Shown: positions 17,853-26,711, numbered from the stretch's first letter. The stretch is DNA of 64,000 bases from Bacteroidales bacterium (GCA_017394765.1 JAFPXF010000074.1:45302-109301); one strand, 5' to 3'. The notes: generated by a model not told the origin, from the letters alone. Translations and numbers: made by a program.

Positions 17853-18461
17853 ATGTTTTTAGAGAACAAAGCCAGTCGGAACAACAAAAAAGGTTGGATA
17901 GAAGTGATTTGCGGGTCCATGTTTTCGGGCAAAACCGAGGAACTGCTCCGCCGGATCCGGCGCGCGGAGTTTGCCAACCAGCAGATTGAGCTTTTCAAGC
18001 CCTCTATCGACACGCGCTATGACGAGGTGGAAGTAGTGTCGCACAACGAGAACTCGCGCGTATCCACGCCCGTCAACAACTCGTCGGAGATTTTGTTGTA
18101 CGTCAACATGGAGACGGTGCAGGTGGTGGCTATCGATGAGATACAGTTTTTCGACGATGGCATTGTGGATGTGTGCAACAAGCTGGCCAATGCGGGCATC
18201 CGCGTGATTGTCAGCGGCCTTGACATGGACTATCAGGGTGTTCCATTCGGGCCGATGCCGAAATTGATGGCCGTGGCGGAATATGTGAGCAAGCAGCATG
18301 CCATTTGCACGCGCTGCGGCGATTTGGCGCAGTTTTCCCATCGCATTGTGGCCAAGCAGGGGCAGGTGCTATTGGGCGAAAAAGACGCCTATGTGCCGCT
18401 TTGCAGGCACTGTTTCGAGGAGATGCGGAATGCGGAACATGCAGAGGATACCAAACTTTAA
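17853..18461 (+). CDS. tdk: Thymidine kinase, type II
   Basis: 202 residues, usual for the family. Walker [12 protein letters not shown], the DEIQFF Walker B segment, the lasso region with the zinc-binding Cys pair CTRC and a second pair CRHC, and a substrate-binding GLDMDYQG are all present. It phosphorylates thymidine in the salvage pathway. It lies 17 nt before pta and is probably co-transcribed. Confidence 0.96.
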   Translation: MFLENKASRNNKKGWIEVICGSMFSGKTEELLRRIRRAEFANQQIELFKPSIDTRYDEVEVVSHNENSRVSTPVNNSSEILLYVNMETVQVVAIDEIQFFDDGIVDVCNKLANAGIRVIVSGLDMDYQGVPFGPMPKLMAVAEYVSKQHAICTRCGDLAQFSHRIVAKQGQVLLGEKDAYVPLCRHCFEEMRNAEHAEDTKL

Positions 18462-18478
18462 TACTAAAATACAGATCT

Positions 18479-19486
18479 ATGAACTTAATTGACAAAATCA
18501 AAGCGAATGCCATCGAGGCCAAAAAGCGCATTGTCCTGGCCGAGGGCGAAGAGGAAAGAACCTTGAAAGCCGCCGATATCATCCTGGAAAAGGGATATGC
18601 CGGCATTGTCTTGTTGGGCAACAAAGCCGTGATCGAGGGCAAGGCCGCCGAGTGGGGGCTGAAGAACCTTGACAAGGCCGAGATTATTGACCCGATGGAC
18701 AATCCCAAAAAGGAGTATTATGCCGAGATGCTTTGCGAAATCCGCAAGAAAAAGGGCATGACCATTGAGGAGGCCCGCAAGTTGGTGGAGGATCCCCTCT
18801 ATTTGGGCACATTGCTCATCAAGAACGGCGATGCCGACGGAGAGGTGACTGGTGCGCAACATGCCACCGGCGACGTGCTTCGCCCCGCTTTCCAGATTGT
18901 GAAGACGCTGCCCGGCATCTCTGTGGTGTCAGGTGCCTTCATCATGTGCTTCCCCGACAAGAAGTGGGGTGACGACGGCATCATGGTTTTCGCCGACTGT
19001 GCCGCCGACCCGAACACGGATGAGAACAAGCTGGCCCAGATCGCCGTGGTGACCGCGCAAACCGCCCGCACCATCGCCGGCATCGAGCCGAGAGTGGCCA
19101 TGCTGAGCTTCTCCACCAAGGGCTCTGCCAAGCATGAGTTGGTGGACAAGGTGGTCAACGCCACCCGCATCGCCAAGGAGATGGACCCGAATCTCGTTAT
19201 CGACGGCGACCTGCAGGCCGACGCCGCCATCATTCCGGAAGTGGCCGCCAAGAAGGCTCCGGGCAGCCCTGTGGCAGGCAAGGCCAACGTGCTGGTCTTC
19301 CCCTCCCTCGAAGTGGGTAACATCGCCTACAAGCTCGTGCAGCGCATGGCCGGCGCCGATGCCATCGGACCTGTCATGCAGGGCATGGCCGCCCCCATCA
19401 ACGACCTCTCCCGCGGTTGCTCCGTGGAGGATATCGTCAGCTTGGTGGCTATCACAGCCTGCCAAGCTGCCGGCAACAAGTTCTAA
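18479..19486 (+). CDS. pta: Phosphate acetyltransferase
   Basis: 335 residues, the short single-domain form. It opens MNLIDKIKANAIEAKKRIVL, followed by AEGEEERTLKAADI. The family signatures GEVTGAQHATGDVLRPAFQI and FPSLEVGNIAYKLVQRM near the C-terminus are present. It converts acetyl-CoA and phosphate to acetyl phosphate in acetate fermentation. The usual partner acetate kinase is not adjacent. A terminator follows at once. Confidence 0.95.
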   Translation: MNLIDKIKANAIEAKKRIVLAEGEEERTLKAADIILEKGYAGIVLLGNKAVIEGKAAEWGLKNLDKAEIIDPMDNPKKEYYAEMLCEIRKKKGMTIEEARKLVEDPLYLGTLLIKNGDADGEVTGAQHATGDVLRPAFQIVKTLPGISVVSGAFIMCFPDKKWGDDGIMVFADCAADPNTDENKLAQIAVVTAQTARTIAGIEPRVAMLSFSTKGSAKHELVDKVVNATRIAKEMDPNLVIDGDLQADAAIIPEVAAKKAPGSPVAGKANVLVFPSLEVGNIAYKLVQRMAGADAIGPVMQGMAAPINDLSRGCSVEDIVSLVAITACQAAGNKF

Positions 19487-19498
19487 TACCGTTAACTC

Positions 19499-19538
19499 AA
19501 GGCGCGCACGCTTGACATGGCGTGTCGCGCCTTTTTTT
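19499..19538 (+). terminator. Terminator after pta
   Basis: AAGGCGCGcACGC pairs with GCGTgtCGCGCCTT around a short loop and runs into seven T. The next gene begins only 13 nt later. Confidence 0.8.
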
Positions 19539-19550
19539 ATCTTTTTTATT

Positions 19551-20153
19551 ATGAAAAAAATAGCATTGACTGTTGCGGGACTCCTCCTGTCCATCGCCGT
19601 GATGGCACAGAATCCAACGGTTCCCATTCCGAGCAACTTGCGCACGGGAGTCCGCACAGCACAAAAAAAGGAATCCGATAAAAAACTCGAATTCTTTGTG
19701 GGAGGCAATATCAATTCGAATTTTGGCTACAACCTCGCCCTGGCCCCGGAATTGGGTGTCCACATTACGGACTGGTTCTCTGTCGGGGCGGGTCCTCGTT
19801 ATGAGCTTTCTTTCATGGGGATGGGAATGGGAAACTATACTGCCTTGCACGCTTTTGGCGCCAGCGTCTTCACGGAGTTCCTCATTGCGCGTTATTTTCT
19901 GGTGCATGCGGGATATGAGTTCCTCAACTATCCTTCTTTCTGCGATGAGGAAGGATACCCTCTGTCAACCCCCATGCGCAAAAACAACCATGCCTTGGCC
20001 CTTGGCATCGGATTCAAGAGCTATATTGGCACGGACTTGAGTCTGTATGCGCTCTATGTGATTTACCCCACACAGTCGCTCAATAAAAATTACAACGACT
20101 ACTACGCTCCGATGCCCATGTTCGCGCGCGTGGGAATTACGTATGACTTTTAG
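19551..20153 (+). CDS. Outer-membrane beta-barrel family protein
   Basis: 200 residues with signal peptide MKKIALTVAGLLLSIAVMAQ. The rest alternates hydrophobic and polar residues as in an 8-stranded barrel (FFVGGNINSNFGYNLALAPE, then WFSVGAGPRYELSF) and ends with an aromatic residue (ITYDF), the outer-membrane insertion signature. I chose the ATG at 19551 because it gives a full signal peptide. No specific function can be assigned. It is 6 nt from the permease gene that follows. Confidence 0.8.
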   Translation: MKKIALTVAGLLLSIAVMAQNPTVPIPSNLRTGVRTAQKKESDKKLEFFVGGNINSNFGYNLALAPELGVHITDWFSVGAGPRYELSFMGMGMGNYTALHAFGASVFTEFLIARYFLVHAGYEFLNYPSFCDEEGYPLSTPMRKNNHALALGIGFKSYIGTDLSLYALYVIYPTQSLNKNYNDYYAPMPMFARVGITYDF

Positions 20154-20159
20154 GCCGTC

Positions 20160-21389
20160 ATGAGCAACACGCGCTTCCACTTCCAACTGGCCAATCGGAT
20201 CCTGAAGGACAAGGGCAACCGCTTTTCGCGACCCATTGTGGCGCTGTCGGTGTGCGGTGTCTCCTTGGGATTGGTCATCATGATGGTGGCTATTGGCATC
20301 ACTTCCGGCTATAAGCGCGAAATCCGCGACAAAGTCATCGCGATGGGCTCCCACATCCGTATAGCCCACTACGACGAGAACTACACCTACGAGCAGGTGC
20401 CGTTCAACAAAAGCCAGCTTTTCGTCGAGCAGCTGCGACAAAATCCCGACATTGCGAGTGTGCAGAACTTTGCCACCAAAGTGGGCATTGTCAAAACCAC
20501 CGATCAGGTGGAGGGCATTGTGCTCAAGGGCATGGATGCCACCTTCAATCAGTCCCTTTTCCGTAAAAACATCATGGAAGGAGACTCTTTGTGTTTGGGC
20601 GACACGGTCGCCGACAACCACATTATCATCTCCAAGCATCTGTCTGACAAGTTGTTGCTGCATGTCGGCGACAAAGTGCAGACCTATTTCGTGCAGGATC
20701 CGCCGCGTGCCCGCAAATTCACGGTGGCGGCCATTTACCAGACAGGCCTGCCGGAATATGACGAGCGTTTTGCCCTCGTCGATCTGCGTCACATCCAGAA
20801 ACTCAACGACTGGCCCGACAGCCTTGTCAGCGGCATCGAGGTGCTCATCCGCGACTACGACCGTATTGCCGAGATGGGCGAGTACGTACATCATCGTCTG
20901 CCTTTGGAGTTGAAGGCAGAGACCATCTATCAGATCTATCCCGAAATATTTGAATGGATTGCCCTTTTCGACACCAATGTGGCCGTGCTGCTGCTCATCA
21001 CGACGTGTGTATGCATCGTCACCATGATGTGCATCTTTTTCATTGTCATCTTGGAACAAACGCAAACCATCGGTATCCTTAAATCATTGGGCATGAAGAC
21101 GCGGCATGTGGTTCACACCTTCATGATCGTGGCCGGGCGCATCTTGTTGCGCGGCATGCTCATCGGCGATGCCATCGCGCTGCTGTTCGGCCTCCTGCAG
21201 CAGCGTTTTCACTTTGTCAAGCTTAACCCCGAGACCTACTACACCGATTTCGTCCCGGTACATTACGATCCGTGGGCGGTAATCGGCCTCAATTTGGGCG
21301 TTTTCGTCATCTGCATGGCCGTGCTGGTCATCCCCGCCTGGGTGGTGAGCCGCAAAATCACGCCGGTGAACGCGGTGAGGTTTGAGTAG
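20160..21389 (+). CDS. LolC/LolE-type ABC transporter permease (FtsX family)
   Basis: 409 residues. A first membrane segment near 20-45 (IVALSVCGVSLGLVIMMVAI) precedes a large periplasmic domain (60-255), then three membrane segments near 270-300, 315-345 and 370-395, the MacB/FtsX layout. The coupling segment ILKSLGMKTRHVVHTFMI is well kept. By family it would release lipoproteins from the inner membrane with an ATPase encoded elsewhere. It sits next to a beta-barrel gene but no LolD is nearby. Confidence 0.88.
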   Translation: MSNTRFHFQLANRILKDKGNRFSRPIVALSVCGVSLGLVIMMVAIGITSGYKREIRDKVIAMGSHIRIAHYDENYTYEQVPFNKSQLFVEQLRQNPDIASVQNFATKVGIVKTTDQVEGIVLKGMDATFNQSLFRKNIMEGDSLCLGDTVADNHIIISKHLSDKLLLHVGDKVQTYFVQDPPRARKFTVAAIYQTGLPEYDERFALVDLRHIQKLNDWPDSLVSGIEVLIRDYDRIAEMGEYVHHRLPLELKAETIYQIYPEIFEWIALFDTNVAVLLLITTCVCIVTMMCIFFIVILEQTQTIGILKSLGMKTRHVVHTFMIVAGRILLRGMLIGDAIALLFGLLQQRFHFVKLNPETYYTDFVPVHYDPWAVIGLNLGVFVICMAVLVIPAWVVSRKITPVNAVRFE

Positions 21390-21470
21390 GAGGTGGCTGG
21401 TGGTTGGTCTTTAATGTTGACAATTAAGAAATTAAGGAGTTAAGAAATTAATACCAATAGCCATTTGCAG

Positions 21471-22568
21471 TTAGCTATTGGTTGTTGGTTCGTCCTTTTC
21501 TTCTGGCGGGTTGTTGACGGCTTTGTAACCGCCAGTCTTCTTGCTGCCGGTATGCTCGATGAGGCCCTGCTGCTTGAGGTGCAAGAGGCAACGATCCATC
21601 GTAGTCTTAGAATAGGAAGAGTGCGCGATGATTTCTTTGGCCTGACATCCCGGATGTGCTTGGATATAGTTGATAACAGCATCAAGTTTGTCTTTCGGTG
21701 GAACAGACAAGTTTTTTTTATCTTTTTCTGGTATGTTCTCGGGTTGTATGTTTTCTGTTGGCGGTTGGTCCGCAACAAGGTGCGCCTTGATTATGTCCGC
21801 CATCATAGAGTTCTTTTTGATATCCAGACTGAATGCAAGGGGTTCTTGTTGCCAAGTCATCTTGTTCAATATAACATTCTTTCCATCGCACGAGACGATG
21901 TGCAGGAAAGGAACAATAATGGAGGGTGAAATTCGAATGAACTCTGTGCTGCCGAGAAATTGTTCCATATATTTGATGGAACAATAACGGGTGAACACAT
22001 CACCGTCCACCGTATAGACATACACATAATTCCCCACTTTCTTACAATAAAACACGTCTTCAACGGGTATATGCCGACAATTGTTTTTTTCATCGCAAAC
22101 ATCGATCATTCTGGCGTATTGATAAACCACTTGGACCTCCGTCTCCAATGAATGCCGCAGGTGCTTCCTTTCTCTCAACATATATGGGAAGAAGTTGAAT
22201 GCGAAGTTTCGGCCGAAGACCAATAACAAGTGTTTGGAAATGCATTTGAACAAGCCAATTTCATTTATTCGAACTGCTTGGCATTTCACGAAATACGAAT
22301 AACCGGCCGCAAATTCGGCACATCCAGCCACCAATGAGACAACTGCAACTATAATCCAGTATAGAATAATGTGTTTTCTGTGCAATTTTGGATAGAATAC
22401 ATAATAGTTGGCATACAAAGTGACTAATAATAGCACACCGGAGAGAAACTCTTTGGCAGTGCTGCCTAAATATGGCCTGAGATATGCATTCCTTGAGAAA
22501 AACCAAAGCAGGGCGGCGCAGAACAGGATATTCAACAAGATGATGACAAAAGTATGAAGGTGTTTCAT
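21471..22568 (-). CDS. Membrane-bound LytTR transcriptional regulator with C-terminal winged helix (paralog B)
   Basis: 365 residues with the same plan as the gene at 732-1796. Three or four membrane segments lie in residues 1-130, a LytTR domain near 150-250 (VEDVFYCKKVGNYVYVYTV, then FIRISPSIIVPF), and a winged helix near 295-350 (AKEIIAHSSYSKTTMDRCL, then LIEHTGSKKTGGYKAV). Shared blocks such as LLNILFCA, LYANY, FAFNFFPYM and EVQVVY show recent common origin. The C-terminus has an extra Pro/Glu/Thr-rich tail. It is divergent from the operon at 22860-24523, whose promoter carries the tandem site. Confidence 0.86.
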   Translation of the reverse strand: MKHLHTFVIILLNILFCAALLWFFSRNAYLRPYLGSTAKEFLSGVLLLVTLYANYYVFYPKLHRKHIILYWIIVAVVSLVAGCAEFAAGYSYFVKCQAVRINEIGLFKCISKHLLLVFGRNFAFNFFPYMLRERKHLRHSLETEVQVVYQYARMIDVCDEKNNCRHIPVEDVFYCKKVGNYVYVYTVDGDVFTRYCSIKYMEQFLGSTEFIRISPSIIVPFLHIVSCDGKNVILNKMTWQQEPLAFSLDIKKNSMMADIIKAHLVADQPPTENIQPENIPEKDKKNLSVPPKDKLDAVINYIQAHPGCQAKEIIAHSSYSKTTMDRCLLHLKQQGLIEHTGSKKTGGYKAVNNPPEEKDEPTTNS

Positions 22569-22591
22569 AGCGGTTCAATTTGATTACGGCG

Positions 22592-22600
22592 GCAAAGATA
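22592..22600 (-). promoter_or_regulatory. -7 element of LytTR regulator B
   Basis: The minus strand reads TATCTTTGC, 24 nt before the start. A near-palindrome at 22641-22660 (CCCCAAAATACATTTTAGGG) lies upstream of it and might be an operator. The region 22569-22859 contains no gene. Confidence 0.55.
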
Positions 22601-22751
22601 GTTGTTTTTCGCTTCTGTTTTTCCAAAACAAAATTTAATACCCCAAAATACATTTTAGGGCATTAAATCACCTCTAACGTGTGAATCATTGAATGTTAAA
22701 TATTTAGCAATCGCTATGACCGTTGTTTTAAAAACACATCGTCATATTTTT

Positions 22752-22784
22752 GGCGTGAAGCAACATATTGTTGTAGTGAAGGAT
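22752..22784 (+). promoter_or_regulatory. Tandem LytTR-type binding site upstream of the beta-barrel operon
   Basis: Half-sites GTGAAG begin at 22755 and 22776, 21 bp apart; the second begins 31 bp before the -7 element at 22807. The 33-bp module matches the one at 2032-2064 at 26 positions, including the shared spacer AACATATT. See that entry for the family geometry. Confidence 0.6.
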
Positions 22785-22806
22785 GAAAAATATTGAGTAT
22801 GGATAG

Positions 22807-22815
22807 TATTTTTGC
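22807..22815 (+). promoter_or_regulatory. -7 element of the beta-barrel operon
   Basis: TATTTTTGC, 53 nt upstream of the lipoprotein ATG at 22860. Confidence 0.65.
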
Positions 22816-22859
22816 ATCCGAAAAACAGCGGAATACTACTAACCCAAAATATGTAATAA

Positions 22860-23041
22860 ATGAAAAAATTATTGACATTGACATTGCTCGCAGCCATTCT
22901 GTTTGTCGCTTGCGAGAAGTTTATCCCATATGGATTACTAATGTAGTCACTCCTCAATATTATAGACCCGAATATTACATCAGTTATGCTGTAGGCTACG
23001 GCAGGACACCTGCTGCCATAGCTGTTTATAATTATCAATAG
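22860..23041 (+). pseudogene. Small lipoprotein gene broken by a frameshift
   Basis: From ATG 22860 the frame gives a clean lipoprotein signal (LTLLAAILFVAC near residue 18) but stops after 28 codons at 22946. The -1 frame is open through the same region and continues with Tyr/Pro-rich sequence (PQYYRPEYYISYAVGYGRTP) to a stop at 23041, 13 nt before the next gene. Joining them near 22925-22940 gives a 60-residue lipoprotein. No slippery heptamer is seen, so a one-base indel or sequencing error is more likely than programmed frameshifting. It is first gene of the operon driven from 22807. Confidence 0.55.
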
Positions 23042-23054
23042 GAAAGACATTGTT

Positions 23055-23720
23055 ATGAAAAGATCTGTTTTTTTTTCAGCAATAGCAATCTGTTTGCTTC
23101 TTCCTGTGGCGGTTCAGGGTGCCGAAACGGATTCGTCCTCGTATTCTGTTAAGGGCCGATGGGTGGTCAAGACAAGCATTTCTCTTTACAGGACTTGGGA
23201 TCTTGGTTACACCGTGTTTTTAACTGGATCGCGCGACAATGGTGGGGTGGGTTCTCAACGTTTCAATTTCAGGGCGGAAGCCAGTTATGCCTTTACCCGC
23301 CATCTCGAGGTCGGCCTGTTTTTGGGCTTCCAAAATTATCGGTACCTTACGTATATCGAACCTCTCCAACCGGGTGTTGTTTTTGGCGAAATGCACAACA
23401 CGTTTGCGCCCACTTTCGGAGCTAACGTCACATTCCAGCTGCTGCCTTTTTTTGTCAAATCGGATGCCTGCCGATGGGATTTGTACCTGTTTGCACGATA
23501 TGGCGGATGCATACTGCCCTTCTTTGAAATCGAAAATTTCGGTTTAGAGTACTACTTCCACAAATACCGCCAAGAGTACGGTGTCGGAGCAGGTGTGGCC
23601 TACTATTTCAAAAACAAAGTTGGCTTGTTTGGGGAATGGGCGGTAGGCAACTTCTCCTATTTTCCTTTTTTCACTGACAGCAACATCAATTTCAGATTCG
23701 GTATTGCCGGTAAATTTTAA
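23055..23720 (+). CDS. Outer-membrane beta-barrel protein
   Basis: 221 residues with signal peptide MKRSVFFSAIAICLLLPVAV ending near QGAE. The mature part is a series of amphipathic strands rich in Tyr and Phe (ASYAFTRHLEVGLFLGFQNY, then YGVGAGVAYYFKNKVGLFGE) and ends FRFGIAGKF, with the terminal Phe of outer-membrane barrels. No function is recognised. It lies 11 nt before a second barrel gene, in the operon next to LytTR regulator B. Confidence 0.8.
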   Translation: MKRSVFFSAIAICLLLPVAVQGAETDSSSYSVKGRWVVKTSISLYRTWDLGYTVFLTGSRDNGGVGSQRFNFRAEASYAFTRHLEVGLFLGFQNYRYLTYIEPLQPGVVFGEMHNTFAPTFGANVTFQLLPFFVKSDACRWDLYLFARYGGCILPFFEIENFGLEYYFHKYRQEYGVGAGVAYYFKNKVGLFGEWAVGNFSYFPFFTDSNINFRFGIAGKF

Positions 23721-23731
23721 AAATCCGCATT

Positions 23732-24523
23732 ATGAAAAAGTCAACCATACTGTTACTTTCGCTCCTTGTGATGGGAAACATCTGTTTTTCCCAAAATACA
23801 GAATCCCGAAAAATTCAGTCAGGGGCCTCTCCCATTGACTACACCCAACCCATACATTCTATAGGGTTCACATACCAGTCAGCCCTTGCCTTTTCCCCGA
23901 AGCCCCTGGTTATGGGGCTCATCGAACCTCACATGCCCGTTGTTACCCATGTGCCTGAATTATCATTTCAATACTCCTGTATCTTCCCCAACCGTTTCGG
24001 GTTCGCCATAGAAATACCTTTCGGCATTTTTCAGAGGAGCGCGTTTCTGGATCTGCGAACACACGGCATAGAAGAGGTTGTTCCGTTCCAAGAGGGCTCC
24101 TTCTATGCCGGTTTCTCTCCCAAACTCATCTATGCATTCCCGTTGGGAAAAAGATGCAATCTGCAGGCGGAAACTGGGCTGCGTTTTATGCCCTTTATTC
24201 ATTCGCCGGACCATTGGGATGAGAAGAGCTACGAGACTCCGCTTTCCGACATCATTACATTCAATGTCAATTCCAGGGCTTATCTAATCCCCGACGCATC
24301 CGCCACGGTTCTTTTCCTCCTTCACACGCGCAAACGTCCGCAAAACAACTTCGTGGTCGGGCTTTGTGGTTACTTGTCTTTTGTAAATAGAATGTCCATT
24401 TACTACGACACCCGTGAGAACCCGGATTTTCCTGATGATTTATTAACAAAGGGTTGGATTAAATGGAATTCAAGCACCATAGGTATTGTGGTGGGTTATC
24501 GTTTCTTTGGGTTGAAGCCATAA
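23732..24523 (+). CDS. Outer-membrane beta-barrel protein
   Basis: 263 residues with signal peptide MKKSTILLLSLLVMGNICFS. Barrel-like strands follow (SIGFTYQSALAFSPKP, LSFQYSCIFPNRFGFAIEIP, SFYAGFSPKLIYAFPLG), and the end GIVVGYRFFGLKP has an aromatic pair close to the C-terminus. It is last in the operon that starts at 22860. It may form a pair with the preceding barrel; no homology between them is obvious beyond the fold. Confidence 0.78.
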   Translation: MKKSTILLLSLLVMGNICFSQNTESRKIQSGASPIDYTQPIHSIGFTYQSALAFSPKPLVMGLIEPHMPVVTHVPELSFQYSCIFPNRFGFAIEIPFGIFQRSAFLDLRTHGIEEVVPFQEGSFYAGFSPKLIYAFPLGKRCNLQAETGLRFMPFIHSPDHWDEKSYETPLSDIITFNVNSRAYLIPDASATVLFLLHTRKRPQNNFVVGLCGYLSFVNRMSIYYDTRENPDFPDDLLTKGWIKWNSSTIGIVVGYRFFGLKP

Positions 24524-24601
24524 TGGCACTGCATTTGGTTACCATGCCAACGAAAAATATATGGAAAAAACGCAACCAGCTAATATTCAATATAAATTAC
24601 G

Positions 24602-24610
24602 TAACTTTGC
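24602..24610 (+). promoter_or_regulatory. -7 element of the T9SS gene at 24722
   Basis: TAACTTTGC, with a leader of about 105 nt before the start. The leader has no clear structure. Confidence 0.45.
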
Positions 24611-24721
24611 AGCGTCATAACTGCGGATTCTGTTCAACGGACCTCGCGGGGTCTGGGGATGTGGAGGGGAAAATGGTGAAAAGGGAGGTCCTCCTGACCC
24701 ATTTTTAAGGAGATAGAAATT

Positions 24722-25768
24722 ATGACACGCACAGAAAGAAAACACGGACGCATTGCCTTTGCAATGACTTTGGCCGCCCTGCTGCTCTCCGCCTTGCCCG
24801 CACACGGGCAGTATATGTCCTTCTTCGGCGACAGCACGTGGGAGTACCGGGTGATGGCGATTTCGAAGCCCCCCGAACTGTATCCGAACAATCCCCAAGA
24901 AGAGCCGAACATGCTGGGAATATATTGCCGTACATTTGCATTGCGGTTTGACAAAAATCGTACCAGCGAATATAATCTCTATTATGATACTCTAAGAACG
25001 TACTATACGTCAGAAGGACCCTTTTTCCGACCTCATTACCCAGGTTACGCACAAAATTGTCCTGCTGCCATACGTGAAGACACCGTGTATGGACGCTTGT
25101 ACTCTAATGATCAGATAATCTGTGATATGTCTTTGGCAGAAGGGGATACATTTGTTCCGCATGGTTATTACAGTTCCTTTGGCCCAAGGACATTTTTGGT
25201 GGATAGTGTACGGTATTATTCGGGAAGGAAAACAATTTGTCTGTCCCTTCTCGACCATCAAGATGATTATTTTTTCGGTACCATGTATGCAGACCAACAT
25301 GCTGATTACCCTTTCTCCATCCGCTTTATAGAGGGTATTGGTCCCACATACGAGATTATATCAGGAAACGAAATAGCAAGTTTCCCGCTCGGTCCATACA
25401 CGCAGCCCCTCACCCAGCCTTATCTGACATTGACGCTTTGTGTACATAAGGATGATTCCTTGGTGTATATGGCCGATGAAAGACTTGGTTGTTACCAGGC
25501 ATGCGTTGGCCTACTGGAATATTCACCGCCAATCATAATGAACATATATCCCAATCCCGCCACCCAATATGTGATGTTGGATTTAAGCACAGGAGAAGAC
25601 ATGAATGGTTCTGTTACCATTACAGACATATTGGGCAGAGTATGCCACCAACAGAAGGCCGAAGGAACCCGTTGCCGGATTCCAGTGGCGGAGTTGCCGG
25701 CAGGAATGTACTTCCTGACCTATAGGGAAAGTAAAAGAACTGTGACAAAAAAGTTTTTGAAGGAATAA
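24722..25768 (+). CDS. Secreted protein with T9SS type A sorting domain
   Basis: 348 residues. An N-terminal charged stretch (MTRTERKHGRIAF) leads into a signal peptide ending near AHGQ. The central 240 residues are beta-rich with no known domain. The C-terminus (IYPNPATQYVMLDL, then GMYFLTYRESKRTVTKKFLKE) is a type A sorting domain, so export by T9SS is expected. It stands alone with its own promoter and is followed by a repeat-rich gap. Confidence 0.82.
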   Translation: MTRTERKHGRIAFAMTLAALLLSALPAHGQYMSFFGDSTWEYRVMAISKPPELYPNNPQEEPNMLGIYCRTFALRFDKNRTSEYNLYYDTLRTYYTSEGPFFRPHYPGYAQNCPAAIREDTVYGRLYSNDQIICDMSLAEGDTFVPHGYYSSFGPRTFLVDSVRYYSGRKTICLSLLDHQDDYFFGTMYADQHADYPFSIRFIEGIGPTYEIISGNEIASFPLGPYTQPLTQPYLTLTLCVHKDDSLVYMADERLGCYQACVGLLEYSPPIIMNIYPNPATQYVMLDLSTGEDMNGSVTITDILGRVCHQQKAEGTRCRIPVAELPAGMYFLTYRESKRTVTKKFLKE

Positions 25769-25921
25769 CCGTTAGGCAATTATATAGATGATGACCTGCA
25801 GTTGGTTTGTTATTATATGAATCAACATTTATCACAGTTAATTTTATTATTTTTACATTCTTGATGATGAACAATGCACATATTTTCTTTGTCCGCACAT
25901 ACGTGCGGACACCCCATAACT

Positions 25922-26174
25922 CCCCTTCTATTTTAGAAGGGGTGGCCGCAGGCCGGGGTAGTAACATAAAGAATTATAATACTTTATGAAAGAAACAACC
26001 ACCATTAACAGCATCCAGATCAAAGGCCACAATGTCAGGAATCTTTCTTCGAACAGGAATTTGTCGGATCATGTCCTCAAATACGGTGAGTCTGGCACTA
26101 AGGATGGCCTAACGGCCAATCTCTCATATTAACTACCCCGCCCTTCGGGCACCCCTTCTGAAAATCAGAAGGGG
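25922..26174. repeat. Inverted-repeat-flanked cassette
   Basis: The left arm 25922-25962 and right arm 26131-26174 are imperfect reverse complements of about 40 bp. Each contains its own hairpin: CCCCTTCT with AGAAGGGG around ATTTT on the left and around GAAAATC on the right. The enclosed 168 bp hold the small frame at 25986-26132. Confidence 0.55.
25986..26132 (+). CDS. Small hypothetical frame, possibly the start of a truncated gene
   Basis: 48 codons starting METs-like as MKETTTINSIQIKGHNVRN, hydrophilic, no signal peptide. The last dozen residues come from repeat sequence (TAACGGCCAATC region), so the frame looks like a gene start cut by the right arm of the inverted repeat. No promoter match lies directly upstream. 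It may equally be chance. Confidence 0.25.
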   Translation: MKETTTINSIQIKGHNVRNLSSNRNLSDHVLKYGESGTKDGLTANLSY

Positions 26175-26401
26175 AGTTGGCGCCTCGTGGCACGAAGGTG
26201 CCACAGGTGTTTAAGGGGTGTCGCGCCCGTTGTATTACTCTCTCTGGGTCAACTTCTATATCATTGCCATGAGTTAATATTTTTCCTTGAGCAGCCCCGG
26301 CAGGGGCAAAAGCTCGGTAGAATAATGGATAATGTCTTTCCTTGAGCAGCCCCGGCAGGGGCAATCGCGGCGTGGGAGAAGGTTGAGACGAGGGTGTCCG
26401 T

Positions 26402-26685
26402 TGCTCGCCGCGAAATGGGTGTATGGTTCAACGAGCATGCGTGAGGGATTGCAGCGGAAATGATTTTGGCGGGAATTCGTTCCCTGGCGAGACGGAGGTT
26501 CCGCTTTACGCTTCGCGTCTCTCGGAATGGTGGTGGGTTCTAAGCCAAAATCATTGGAGCGGAAAGCCCGACGGCGCGGCGGCATTGGATTGCGTATGCG
26601 GGTGTGACATAAATTCCGCCGCCGCGCCGGCACGCCCAAATCAAAAAAAAGATGCAAAAGCCCTGATTTGTGCCATCAGGTAGAT
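26402..26685. repeat. Structured intergenic repeat, copy 1
   Basis: About 280 bp shared with 32898-33189. Inverted pair AATGATTTTGGC (26459-26470) and GCCAAAATCATT (26544-26555) is perfect. An inner hairpin lies near 26500-26527 and a GC-rich pair CGGCGCGGCGG/CCGCCGCGCCG near 26572-26630. The right end carries TTTGTGCCATCAGG, which is also found at the ends of the element at 43151-43465. A minus-strand frame runs through it but is not conserved as protein. Confidence 0.7.
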
Positions 26686-26702
26686 TATTCCCTTCTTTTT
26701 TG

Positions 26703-26711
26703 TATTTTTGC
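26703..26711 (+). promoter_or_regulatory. -7 element of the DUF4476 gene
   Basis: TATTTTTGC, 29 nt before the ATG at 26740. It excludes longer in-frame starts such as the ATG at 26668. Confidence 0.65.

Noticed and set aside
22793..23041. 82-codon gene starting before the operon promoter
   Set aside because: The ATG lies upstream of the -7 element; only its 3' part is useful, as the shifted tail of the lipoprotein.
22860..23041. Programmed ribosomal frameshifting
   Set aside because: No slippery heptamer or downstream stem near 22925-22945.
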